This document shows positions 31,139 through 41,090 of a stretch of DNA of 64,000 nucleotides, one piece after another. A model generated the notes under the pieces. The model saw only the letters and a program-made list of their open reading frames with translations, was not told where the DNA came from and made no database searches. The stretch is from Lunularia cruciata (taxonomy: Eukaryota > Streptophyta > Marchantiopsida > Lunulariales > Lunulariaceae): assembly GCA_948567375.1 (NCBI GenBank), contig OX419759.1:62163493-62227492 (forward strand), read 5' to 3'. Positions within the stretch are counted from its first letter, which is position 1. Each line of letters begins with the position of its first letter. Made by a program: the position numbers and the translations under genes.

Positions 31139-32743
31139 TCAGAGTAAACCCACTCCGAAAATGACCATACACACCAACAACAGCACCGTGGAGATCAACG
31201 CGGTGGCAAAGAGTAAAGAGATCAGCCGTTGGAAGGAAGACATTTGCCGCCTGTACTCCTGCCAAAAGAAGTAGTAATCTTTTGCCAGAGGAACGACGAT
31301 TATAGGCGCTACAAAGAGCGACCCCAGTAAGGACGTCGTAAGAGTTGTAGATTGGAGAAGTGGAATATATTTGCGCATTCCCCAACGCGACACTACCCTG
31401 GACCATCCACTCTCAGCCACAGGGATGTTTGCCAGCCCTCCAGAAACAAAAGCAACAACAGCCACAGCCGTAGCCAGTGTCAGTGATATGGAGGCGACTC
31501 GGATCGATCGTTCAAGGTCAGAGACTTCATTCTCGATGAAAGCCTTGTCTCTTCTAGAAATCATCACCCGGATGGAGGCCACTATGGATATGATGCTCAT
31601 GAAGAAGGATATTGTGTTCGAACACCTGAATATGTCAATGGCTCGAATGTACCAGTATTTTCTGCTTCCGAGGTCGCTTGTGGGATCGATCTCATCCGAG
31701 GTCGCGTGGGGCATCAAAAAGTCTGCATCCGGTGGCAATTTTGGCATCTGCAAAAATGCTCCAAATGTCACACTAACCAAAAGAGTAGCTCCCACGAGAA
31801 GAGAGGTAGCAACGTTCTGCAGAAAGTCGCGCTCCCTGTAGTACTCCTCACGACGATCATTCACCACCTTCTGCTTGAGTAGCATATTCTTCAACAGATC
31901 GGCAGTGTCTCTGATCTCCTCGTCTGTCGCGCTCATTCCCAACTCCCAAACCCTTTGATACGGCGTCTTCCCCTCTTTGTTCTTCTTGTTCGTCAGTAGC
32001 TTCTTCTGCTTCCCTTTGGAGCAAATAAGGTCAACAATGTCCAAATTACGAGACTCAATTGCCCTTGTTACCGCCAAATGGAGAGGAGTATCTTTATCCT
32101 CATTTCGTATATTCAGGTTCAGCTCCTGCATGACGAAATCTTCCAGGAGCACGTTCACCACGCCAAGGTGTTCTTTATCACACGCATGGTGCAGGGCGGT
32201 GTGGGATTTCTTTGAGTTCACATCCTTGGCATTTACAAAGTTGTAGAAATCACGAGGACTTTCCTGATTCTTTTTGCTGTGCTTAAGCAGCTGTCGGACA
32301 ACAAGATGGTGTCCCTCTTCAGCAGCAATGTGCAAACAGCTCTGGAATTTAGCTGAGTGGATTTCCACCAAATCCCGCTCGGTGAGAAGCTCCACCACTC
32401 GTTTCTCCCCATCCTTTGATGCATCACAAAGGACATCGGTGAAGTCGCTTGCAGACAATAGAAGAAGTTCTTTAAGAGGATCATCTGCTTCATTACCCAA
32501 AAGTTGGTGAAGCAAGTCCCCAACAATCCCCCACTCTCTGCCTCGCGCCGACTTCTTCAAAAAATCAATTTGATCATGATGTGGCCAGGAGTTGATTTCC
32601 GGTTTGTAACTCAACTTTCGGGTGAGAGCTCTTGAACTTCTCAGCAAGTACTGTTTCTCCTCGTCCTCCAAATTATCCACAAACACCGCCGTGTGATCCA
32701 CACGAGGTTTGGTTAGTTCGAGTGAATTTCGCTTCCAACTCAT
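31139..32743 (-). CDS. Ankyrin-repeat membrane protein with PGG-type C-terminus
   Basis: An uninterrupted 534-codon frame from the first ATG (MSWKRN). The frame is open to a stop near 32860, but only a TTG precedes this ATG, so 32743 is the preferred start unless there is an upstream exon. Ankyrin-type repeats lie at about residues 131-157 (CLHIAAEEGHHLVVRQLL), 178-204 (TALHHACDKEHLGVVNVLL) and 215-244 (DTPLHLAVTRA). A PGG-type domain starts near residue 303 (YYRERDFLQNVATSLLVGATLL) with hydrophobic spans near 312-330, 376-394, 414-438, 466-487 and 506-530, but the Pro-Gly-Gly signature itself is not kept (LQMPKLPP). Plant relatives such as ACD6 act in membrane-associated defence and salt responses; a similar role here is only inference. 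It is the one intact host gene in the window. Confidence 0.88.
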   Translation of the reverse strand: MSWKRNSLELTKPRVDHTAVFVDNLEDEEKQYLLRSSRALTRKLSYKPEINSWPHHDQIDFLKKSARGREWGIVGDLLHQLLGNEADDPLKELLLLSASDFTDVLCDASKDGEKRVVELLTERDLVEIHSAKFQSCLHIAAEEGHHLVVRQLLKHSKKNQESPRDFYNFVNAKDVNSKKSHTALHHACDKEHLGVVNVLLEDFVMQELNLNIRNEDKDTPLHLAVTRAIESRNLDIVDLICSKGKQKKLLTNKKNKEGKTPYQRVWELGMSATDEEIRDTADLLKNMLLKQKVVNDRREEYYRERDFLQNVATSLLVGATLLVSVTFGAFLQMPKLPPDADFLMPHATSDEIDPTSDLGSRKYWYIRAIDIFRCSNTISFFMSIISIVASIRVMISRRDKAFIENEVSDLERSIRVASISLTLATAVAVVAFVSGGLANIPVAESGWSRVVSRWGMRKYIPLLQSTTLTTSLLGSLFVAPIIVVPLAKDYYFFWQEYRRQMSSFQRLISLLFATALISTVLLLVCMVIFGVGLL

Positions 32744-33182
32744 GATTACGTCAATGGCGATCAGGATATCACAGAGTCGTCGCCCAATATGACTCACCCT
32801 TTCAGAAGGGGGTTCTGTTGACCTCAAACTAGGACTTCGCTTTTGCGTGTACTGGAACTTTGTCTACATAACGAACTGGTGCTTGCGGAGTCAAGCAGTG
32901 ATCACCAAAGTCCAAATTCACATTTTGTGCCGATTCGAATGCCTGCAGTGAAGATTGCTAAGACTTGCTGCGAATTTCGGCCGTGCAAGCTAGAAATTTT
33001 GTCCCATCTCAGAAACAGCTTTAGCAGCGACTGTCTAGCTCCTGCAGAAGCAAACGATCGAATGTCAAATTTAGAACTACTGAGAAAACTTTCTATCTCC
33101 TGTTTACACGGCGGATCCCTACAGAATAGTACTCCGGCTGGTTAATGTCAAACAGTAATGCTATCGATCCAAAATCTTCAAA
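32744..33182 (-). promoter_or_regulatory. Upstream region of the ankyrin gene
   Basis: No repeat or coding domain is seen. It would hold the 5' untranslated region and promoter; no TATA box could be assigned with confidence. Confidence 0.35.
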
Positions 33183-33632
33183 TCAAACAGAAACGAGTCC
33201 TCTGTTTGAGTTGGCGGTGCTAGCGGTGGGGAAAGCCAGAGGAAATGTCACAAACCTTCGAAAGCTTGCAGCGCGGAAGATGTGATCGAAGTCCTTAGAA
33301 ACTGCTACATGCTTATCGGACTTCCGACAGGCTTTTCCAAACGATCGGAACGCCGTGAAACCATCACTCAGCTCCAGGATTTCTGAGGCATTCATCTGGG
33401 GAACTGCGGCGTTTGACTCGGCACCAGACTCAACGACATAAGCGCAGGCACCCACTTCTTGTCCGCCCACCAGAGACAGTCTCCGAGCTCCTCGACCTAG
33501 ATAATATGCGAGCATCCGGATGCCGCAACTTGTACACGAGAGCTTCCTTCCTTCATCTGAAATATGCAACACCAACAGTCGCAAGAATCTGAGACATTCT
33601 AATGCGAGGTAGACGCTTTTGCTTCTCCGCAA
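33183..33632 (-). CDS. Hypothetical ORF upstream of the ankyrin gene
   Basis: 149 codons starting MRRSKSVYLALECLRFLRLL. It has a hydrophobic N-terminal stretch and a C-S-C-G motif (SCTSCGIRML), but no known domain. It is on the same strand as the ankyrin gene, 440 bp upstream; it might be an upstream exon, a separate small gene or chance. Nothing in the sequence decides this. Confidence 0.25.
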   Translation of the reverse strand: MRRSKSVYLALECLRFLRLLVLHISDEGRKLSCTSCGIRMLAYYLGRGARRLSLVGGQEVGACAYVVESGAESNAAVPQMNASEILELSDGFTAFRSFGKACRKSDKHVAVSKDFDHIFRAASFRRFVTFPLAFPTASTANSNRGLVSV

Positions 33633-33810
33633 AAGCTGGTGAAACTGGACTGAGCAACTTGAAGAGACTTGAAGGACAACATCGTTTCAGCACTAAACTG
33701 ACTTCATCTCCGTACTACACAGGGAAGAGATTTCTAGACTCCAGTCTAGAAATCCTAACATGAATCAGTGGTGACTTGTGAGTAAACTCCCAGCTTAGAA
33801 GAAATCTTAA

Positions 33811-33831
33811 ACTCTCGCGGTCGCCTTTTTT
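33811..33831 (+). mobile_element. Extremely 5'-truncated SINE-like insertion
   Basis: Only ACTCTCGCGGTCGCCTTTTTT, the family's 3' end, is present, bracketed by a perfect 18-bp direct repeat (GCTTAGAAGAAATCTTAA at 33793-33810 and 33832-33849). A longer imperfect duplication (AACATGAATC-GTGGTGACT...CCCAGCTTAGA) surrounds it, so local tandem duplication is an alternative origin. Confidence 0.5.
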
Positions 33832-34052
33832 GCTTAGAAGAAATCTTAACATGAATCGGTGGTGACTGTGACGTAAACTCCCAGCTTAGAGATAAAGGTG
33901 CAGCGGGAAACTCAAAAGGTTTGGACTCCACTCTCGGATTCTCAATCTTCAATCTCATTTTTCGCGTGATGCTCTCCTCCTTTTATGCTCCCTCTTGTCT
34001 TATTATTATTAATAATTAGGCGCTCCTTGATGTTCATGACACTATGACAAAG

Positions 34053-34088
34053 AGGAAAAAGGCGACGACGGAGAACACATAAAGGGTG
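34053..34088 (-). mobile_element. Extremely 5'-truncated SINE-like insertion
   Basis: Minus-strand 3' end of the family (AGGAAAAAGGCGACGACGG on plus) with an exact 7-bp flanking repeat GACAAAG at 34046-34052 and 34089-34095. Confidence 0.5.
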
Positions 34089-35105
34089 GACAAAGCCGAT
34101 TATGAAATAATATGAGAAAGCAGATTATTAAACATGCTTTGAGAAACAAATTCAATGCTTTTATAATGTCGACGCTGAAGATGCCGACAGATAGATCTTA
34201 TGGACCACAGAAACAGTTCTTTTACATTCCATACGACAAACGACCACCCTGAATCAAAATACCTTCCTCTTGATAGTGGTGGGTGCTCTAGTTGAAGGAA
34301 TGAGGCGGGATAAATCAACACTCTTAATGATGGTGTATTCCTTTATAACTGGGAAATCGTGTACCTTAATCCTGGTTAAGCAAATGAGGCAGGAATAAAC
34401 TAATTAAGCATACTATACGAACCCTATGTCTCCCAAATTCAGGAAGGCTTTTAAGTAACCTGTTACAAAAGCAATAAATTTTCATTGGAGTTTCTAGTAC
34501 AAACATGCTAGATAATAACAATTAAAATGTAGGATAACAACTTCTGGTAAAAATCTGATTTTACCCCTTTTATATTCAAAAGTCTTGGAATATAAAAGTC
34601 TATTTACATTTTACGATATAGAAGTGATCACATAATGGCAATAATCATTAGAACTATTTTGGTATGATCAAACTTAAATCATAATATAGTGGTAAGTAAA
34701 TTTAAAAACTAAAAAGACATCATTATGACTATTTATCACTATGTCTCACATACATCAATTTTTTTTTACTATAACTAAGTTTGTAGAAAAGATAATTCTA
34801 GAAGAAAATGTTCTTGCTAAACCTAATCTAAATCTTACCTATATGCAATCTTAGCTGAAAGGCATCTTTTATCTTCCTAAATAAGACTGAAATTTTTGCA
34901 TGTATTACCAAGATAAACTAAAATGGTACTAAATTGACCATCAATTCGCAGACGTTTAGAGCAAAGTAACCCATTTTAGGTGAATATTCCTGCAAAAGAG
35001 GGACAGTATTTTAGTTTGGCTGGCTTCGTGAATTTGGTGTGCTGCTGTCCTTGTGGATAATTCCGCATTTGATTTGCGAGTGAGCTGTTTACCGTACTTG
35101 ATTTG
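34089..35105. other. AT-rich non-coding stretch
   Basis: No gene; 34430-34960 is strongly AT-rich. A short minus frame at 34100-34321 shows no motif. Confidence 0.5.
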
Positions 35106-35336
35106 GGTAATGAGAAAAAGGACGACCTCGCGAGAAAAATGAAGGATGGGAAGACCCCTTCATGCGCACAAGGGAGAGAAGAAAAAGGTAGAACGGGGCT
35201 AAGCTCCAATAAAGCCTATATGAGAAATATGCCCCACTGCATCTAAGATATCCGAGCTATGCAAGTCGTGTGGTCTACAACCAACTGGACCACATTTGAG
35301 TAACGTGTTGTAACATGTCTTTATTTCATTCACTTA
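35106..35336 (-). mobile_element. SINE-like retroposon, near full-length copy
   Basis: About 231 bp. On the minus strand the head holds TGGTCCAGTTGG (35281-35292), fitting the pol III box A, and AGCTCGGATATC (35247-35258), a decayed box B; their starts are 34 bases apart as in tRNA. The body has GGAGCTTAGCCCCG and GGGGTCTTCCCATCC, and the 3' end GGTCGTCCTTTTTCTC. A 7-bp flanking repeat TGATTTG lies at 35099-35105 and 35337-35343. This copy defines the probable full length of the family. Confidence 0.72.
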
Positions 35337-35436
35337 TGATTTGCGCTAGAGAGATTCTTTTTCGGTAACTCAAATGTGAAAGAGGATTCCCACAATTTCA
35401 TCAATATCAATCGTAGCAGACCTGAAACCATTGCCA

Positions 35437-35535
35437 GAGAATAAGGCGACCGCGTAGGAAAACCGAAGGATGGAAGACCCGTACAAGGGAGAGACAAAAG
35501 AAATAATATGGGGCTAAGCCCCAATAGAGTCTATA
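35437..35535 (-). mobile_element. SINE-like retroposon with 14-bp target duplication
   Basis: 99-bp copy, flanked by an exact 14-bp direct repeat TGAAACCATTGCCA at 35423-35436 and 35536-35549. Sense-strand body from GACTCTATTGGGGCTTAGCCCC to CGCGGTCGCC. This is the clearest evidence that the family moves by target-site-duplicating insertion. Confidence 0.88.
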
Positions 35536-35549
35536 TGAAACCATTGCCA

Positions 35550-36924
35550 AAGTGGGTATGACTTTTTCACAGAGCAAAGAGAATCTTCATATTTATCACC
35601 TTAAGTTGACCAAATAATAGCAAGATCGTGTGAACTTCATGGTCGGGTCAATCCTCATCCAACAGTTGGGGTTGGGACATTCATATACACTCTTTCCTTT
35701 GGTAAGTTGATATGAGAATCGCCACGCACGATTCACACCCTCGGGCCTGGGTCCCTTTGTCTGCGTAACTTGCAGGGTGGTTACCAGCATCTAGAAGGTT
35801 ATTTGAGGGTCGTGACTACTCCATTTCTTAAACTGGAAGTGTCCATTACGTCGGGATTTGTATATGACTGAAGATGGACAACATTTCTCCTTTCTCCATA
35901 GGGAGATCATGATTGCTGACAAAACCACCGATGACCCCACCGTGCATAGGAGGTAGTTTACAAAATTCAGCTGCGACCACTAAGGAGGGGTGGAGTGCCA
36001 TGAACTCATACTGGTTGTCTCCATTTCATGTCACGATATAGGTGTCCAAGATCCTTTTATTCTCATGTGATTTTTCTCCACTTACCACTCCATTCGTCTA
36101 TAGAAAGGCCTCACTTTGGGGAATATATCTATGCATGATGGATTTGTTCTGTCAGAGCTTATTTTTGACCATGTTCTAAATAATATATTCTTCAAGGAGT
36201 GTCATGCAAAGTTGTGTTAGTGGAAAGATATCGGTATTCCTTAGCGAAGGCTGGACCACAGTTGGAGAAGTTGGACTCACGTAAGCTTAGGAATTGTAGT
36301 ATCTATACACCTGCAATTAAGAAGATTAGCAAGATGTCTCTTGCTAATCTTATTTGTTTTCCACATTAAACTTTGGGGTAGAAGTTGTTCAGACTTCCAA
36401 GTACAATTCGAGACAGGTTGTATACACACATGCACGCCTGGTATCTATCGGATACGAGTAAGGGGTACTGAAAAACAAGCTTTTGTAGGGAATCCATAAA
36501 ACATATCCAAGTTTCCATGGGATGAAAATGAGATTACCCTATTTTGGTGCTCAATGTGAAGGAAAGGATAAAGCACGAGGTACCAGACTGTACGATCAAG
36601 GCAGTCTAGTGCTCGTCTTTATAGCCTACATAAAACACGTTTAATGCAAGGCAAACGATGAGCAACAGGGCTCTTAGGTCTACACTTCTGGCATCGGGTA
36701 CACTTCCAGGACAGTATATGAAGTGTGGCACATATATTCTGCTGCTAAAAAGATGATCCAAAGAGTGGGATTTGCAGAATCATTGGGACAAGTCTAGTTT
36801 GTCACAACTTTCCAGACGACAACTTGCTGGCGCGAGAGGCATGTCACTCAGAACGACTCATACGCCGATCCAGGTAAGGAAGAGAACTTATATCTTCAGC
36901 ACATAGTTATATGTGATGTAAATA
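35550..36924. other. Non-coding stretch
   Basis: No gene recognised; contains the perfect hairpin listed at 36322-36351. Confidence 0.45.
36322..36351. repeat. Perfect 13-bp inverted repeat with 4-base loop
   Basis: AAGATTAGCAAGA, loop TGTC, then TCTTGCTAATCTT. Isolated in non-coding DNA; a T-rich tract (TTATTTGTTTT) follows on the plus strand. Confidence 0.8.
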
Positions 36925-37012
36925 GAAAAGGGCGACCGCGGAGGATAAGAAGAAGGATGGAAAGACCCCATCAAGCCGTACAAGGATAAAGATAAGACAT
37001 AAGAGATAAAAT
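36925..37012 (-). mobile_element. SINE-like retroposon, degenerate copy
   Basis: Plus-strand GAAAAGGGCGACCGCGGAGG, GAAGGATGGAAAGACCCCATC and AAGCCGTACAAGG match the 3' half of the family; the GGGGCTAAGCCCC part is missing or decayed. Confidence 0.65.
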
Positions 37013-39840
37013 GAGGTGAAAAGAGTTGTTTCGAAAACATTGAGAAGGTTTGTTAGGATAAAAAACTATACGTGTCTCTGGATATATTTTAATTTTTTTC
37101 ATTACTGTGCAACTTACTTACCCAAATCTTCCTCAAAATTTATATCAACCTGTATATTAAGAACCTACAATTAAAGGGATGTACAATTTATATGGTCATT
37201 ACGCGTCCCTGGATAGATTTTAAATTTTATCGTTACTGTGCTAATTACTTAGCCAAATCTTCCTCAAAATATTATATTAAGAACCTAACAATTAAAGGGA
37301 TGTACAATTTATATGGTGATTACCCACTTCTGTAGCCATTCCGTAAATTTTCAATTGAAACCTAATTGCGTTATTTTGGCCGCTTGTGCCTTTTGGCCCT
37401 TGCGCTCTTTCTTCCGTTCGCACTTGATTGTACCTTGTATTCCTTTCCACTTTCCTTCAGGGCTATTATTTATATATATCGATAAATTACGTTCGTTAAT
37501 TCATTCACCAATTTCCTCGGCTCCTATCCAGGATATCAAGACAGCGTAGTACGCACAAAATTTCGCGTTCTTTAGGACAGAACGGGTTTATAGGAAACGA
37601 AAAGCTCCAAGGCAAATGAGTAGCCCTGTAAAGTGGGAAAACTCCTGAACATAAAGAGAGTCTCTGATTGAACTGCGTGAGTAGATCGTCATTCAGATAT
37701 TTTGAGGCAAGGAACCTGTCTCGAATGAACGTCTTGGTCCTTTGTTTTCGCTATCGTAGATCCCCTACACCTTAGGAACCTTCCTCCACGAGAGTGAGAA
37801 TAGAAATGTTGTGCGGTCAACATCCAGGTAAATTTCTGAGTGTTCGGCACTCACTCCCAATCTTGTGAACACACGAGATACCTTTAGGTCAAAGTTACTT
37901 CAATCGAGAAATCGATTGAGTCAAATAGTTTGTTATTATCCTCTCTTTTTTTAAATTTTATTTATCTTTAAATTTATCTAATATGATTTTTATTTATATG
38001 ATAACGTAAATATCTAAAAGAGGAAGATAACGAATGGAATTGATTTTACGAACGGATATGGCTCGATGGAACAGAGCTGTTTCTGGGAAATGGAATGGGG
38101 AATGAAACTGTCACAAGAGAACAGGACGACGAACGGGGATGGGAGACGTGGACGGAACTATTTTTGTGGATGGGGACTGGTTCGTTTTGCCTTTGCATCA
38201 TGCACGGGCTTACCTAGTCACCTCCTATTATGTTTGGAACAACGAGCTTCTAGTCTCCCCTCAGTTGGCTTCGTCACCTCTTCAAGTTCAGGGCACGGCA
38301 CTTTCACTTTCGGATGACATCACTGCATGGCTTTAAGAACAGAGAGGTGGACATCTTCTCGTTCGTGTTACAACAGTACTTCATCCGGTTTTGAGCGCGA
38401 GAATACTCAGCTCTTGTTCCTATCCAATTGCTACTTGTACCTCAAAAGAGACGCTCAAAAGACATTTTTCATCTCACAAGACGCTGCCCAATGTGTTTGT
38501 TAATTTCCCCATAATATGCACAAATATGGCAAATTAGTAATCTTGTTTTACGTTAACTGAAGTTAGAAGTTCTTACAAATCATATCTTTCTCCTCTTCCC
38601 AGCTAGGAGACCGTTATAGTTTTGATGCATGCCGCGTATTCGGTCCTCTGTTCGCCAGATAGTGGACAAGATTGTGGATGGGTAGAGAAACCTTGTGAGC
38701 ACGACTCATTAGTCTAAATATCAAATATGTCCTTCCGATAAAGTATGCATGGACCTTCACGGATTCAAATTGCTCAATAGCCCTAGGCATTTTGTCCTTC
38801 TGTCTCACTCGCGGCCTTTTATTGCCTTGCTCTCCACGATGGAAGTACAAGGCATTGTTATGATGTGTTCTTAACGAAACATGTCAAACTTGTCATTGAT
38901 CACATGACGCACGCGTCAACCTTTATCTCTCTCGTTCCAGGAATTCTATTTTACAGAAGGTTGTAATATTCATATCTAGGTCGGTGACGGCGGCCTGCGA
39001 CGCTTCCAGGCAAGACAAAGTGTGAGCATAAGAAATACAATCATATATTATCATTACAGTGCGATTTACAGTAACCAGGTGCAAGTTCGCCATATTCTTC
39101 TGCATCAACGGGGCTCTCGATGGTTTATTGCCGCCTTTGAGAATCCGCATTATGTACTCTCTTAGACTGATAAGAAAAGAAAGCATATAGGGGCATTAGT
39201 GACATTACTCTTAAAGACCCTGACATTTAATGGTGTATAATATAGGGCATCGGTAAGACGAGGCAAAGATAAACTACCTAAACTTGTGGGTATTAATATC
39301 GCTCTGTTTGCATGTTCCAATTCATTCAAAGACATGCTAAGGAAAGAACGGAGCTTTTCCGCTTTATGAAGCCTCATGCGCCACTTCGAATCGATAAAGT
39401 GCGCGCACTTTGTCAACAAAGAGAGTAGAACGATTAGCCAAATATCGAATAAGATGGTGATACAGTAGGGAGTTTCACTTTGAGGATTTTGGACCTGGGG
39501 TCCCTAAACATCCCGTAAATTAAACTTAAAGGAAGTTCCATAAAGTGTTATGGGTAAGGTGTGGATGATACTCAGGATTTGTACGGCTTATGGTCCATAG
39601 GTTTACGGTTATGGATTTGTATCGTTATGGTCTATAGCCGTAAACCGGCTACGTGTCACATTTTTATGACCTGTAAATCTTAGCAGGTTTCCAAGGGATT
39701 AGGAGACATCCTGTAAACATGAATTAGATTTTCATTGATGAAAATTCAAATATCGTGACAAGTTTCACATTTCGTATGAGACTGCTCAATCAAGGATAAA
39801 ACTTCGGTTTATGTGAATCAAGATTTTTATAATGCCTCAC
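37013..39840. other. Mostly non-coding interval with unrecognised short ORFs
   Basis: 37030-37315 contains an imperfect direct repeat (TACGTGTCTCTGGATA.../TACGCGTCCCTGGATA... followed by CCAAATCTTCCTCAAAAT, about 130 bp apart). Short frames at 38139-38336 plus, 38614-38850 minus, 38923-39186 minus and 39162-39419 minus have no recognised domains; the last two are adjacent on one strand and could be pieces of one broken gene, but I cannot support that. Confidence 0.4.
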
Positions 39841-40112
39841 CATAATAGGCAGAACATACTCAAGAAAGAATTGAAAAAGTTCATAAGCATCCAAATTCTA
39901 AACTTTGAAGATAGTATCTAGAAATGGATTCTTCTTTGGATGGGGATACAGGGGAATGGAGTGAAGAAGAGAAGGACATAATAGGGAGAACATACTCAAG
40001 AAAGAATTGAAAAAGTTCATAAGCATCCAAATTCTAAACTTTCAAAATAGTATCTAGAAATGGATTCTTCTTTGGATTGGGGTATATGGAATGGAGGGAA
40101 GAGAGAAAGACA
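39841..40112. repeat. Tandem duplication, 136-bp period
   Basis: Unit 1 39841-39976 and unit 2 39977-40112 both read CATAATAGG-AGAACATACTC...AAATGGATTCTTCTTTGGAT. Only a few changes separate them. It lies just upstream of the Harbinger-like coding relic. Confidence 0.88.
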
Positions 40113-40239
40113 CTGATATGATGAAGAGGCTTTCCAAGTGGTGGAGATTTATCTACAAAAGGTGCTATTTGAAGGACACAATTATAATTGTGCAATACAA
40201 AATTTGTATATATGTTTTTCTCGGTGCTTGCTCCTCTTG

Positions 40240-41090
40240 CTTTTAAACAGTTAGTGAAGATGGACATGTACTCTTTTGCTACTTTAGTGGATGTGCTCAA
40301 AGTGCATGATATCTTCAAAAGAAGGAATGAATTGGGAACATAAAAAACATTTGTATGGCTCCAAGTGGTATTAGCATTAGCTCATTTTGGATATAATGGA
40401 AATGGAACTTGTGTTGCCAAAGGAATGAACTTATGAGGAATTAGTGCAAGGCTCACAACAAGTTTTATTGAGAGAGTAATCACTGCCATATTATCCATTT
40501 TGAATTGCTAGAGATTAAGAAGGGAGCCAAAATATCATATGCGTTTGCATCAAAGGGTTTCCCAAGGTGTGTAGGGCTAGTGGATGGAACTCTCTTTCCT
40601 CTATCACAAAACCTTACCATTGATAGGGTAGTTTACTTCAGTAGAAAGGTCTCTTACTCTATCAATGGTCAAATGATGAAAAGTGCAAAATTAGACACTT
40701 TGTTGGAGGTAAAATGTTCACTATTTTCAATAACCTTTGATTATATTGTTCATTTAATAGTTGGCGGCTAAGGTAAGGGTGTGTTTGTGTAAGGGAATGC
40801 TTGGATCATGTCACGATATGATATGTTTAAAAAATTCTAAATTTTGGTTAGACCTAAACAAAAGAGGAACATATGTTTCATTTTAGAGCAATCAATATTT
40901 ATTAGAAGATGTTGGACACTTGCCAATGAGTCATCTAGTGCCTTTGTTTTACAAACCAACACTCAAGAAAGGAATGACTTTAATCACTTGTATGGCTTGA
41001 ATCAAGTATCTAAATGAACAATGCATTGGGATACTCAAAGCACTTTGATATTCTTTGCATGAGTTGAAGGTTGAATGAAATAACCTGAAA
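40240..41090 (+). pseudogene. PIF/Harbinger (HARBI1-like) transposase relic
   Basis: Plus-strand pieces in family order: TLVDVLKVHDIF and FVWLQVVLALAHFGYNGNG (N-terminal part), SFIERVITAIL, then GFPRCVGLVDGTLFPLSQ with the first catalytic Asp, VVYFSRKVSYSINGQ, and after a gap VGHLPMSHLVPLFYKPTLKKGM and NEQCIGILKA. The region carrying the second catalytic Asp is deleted or unrecognisable between 40770 and 40900. Stops and shifts throughout. The longest open piece is 40505-40771. Terminal inverted repeats were not found. Confidence 0.78.

Noticed and set aside
33183-33632. First exon of the ankyrin gene
   Set aside because: No splice pair could be fixed that joins it in frame to 32743, so it is listed only as a hypothetical ORF.
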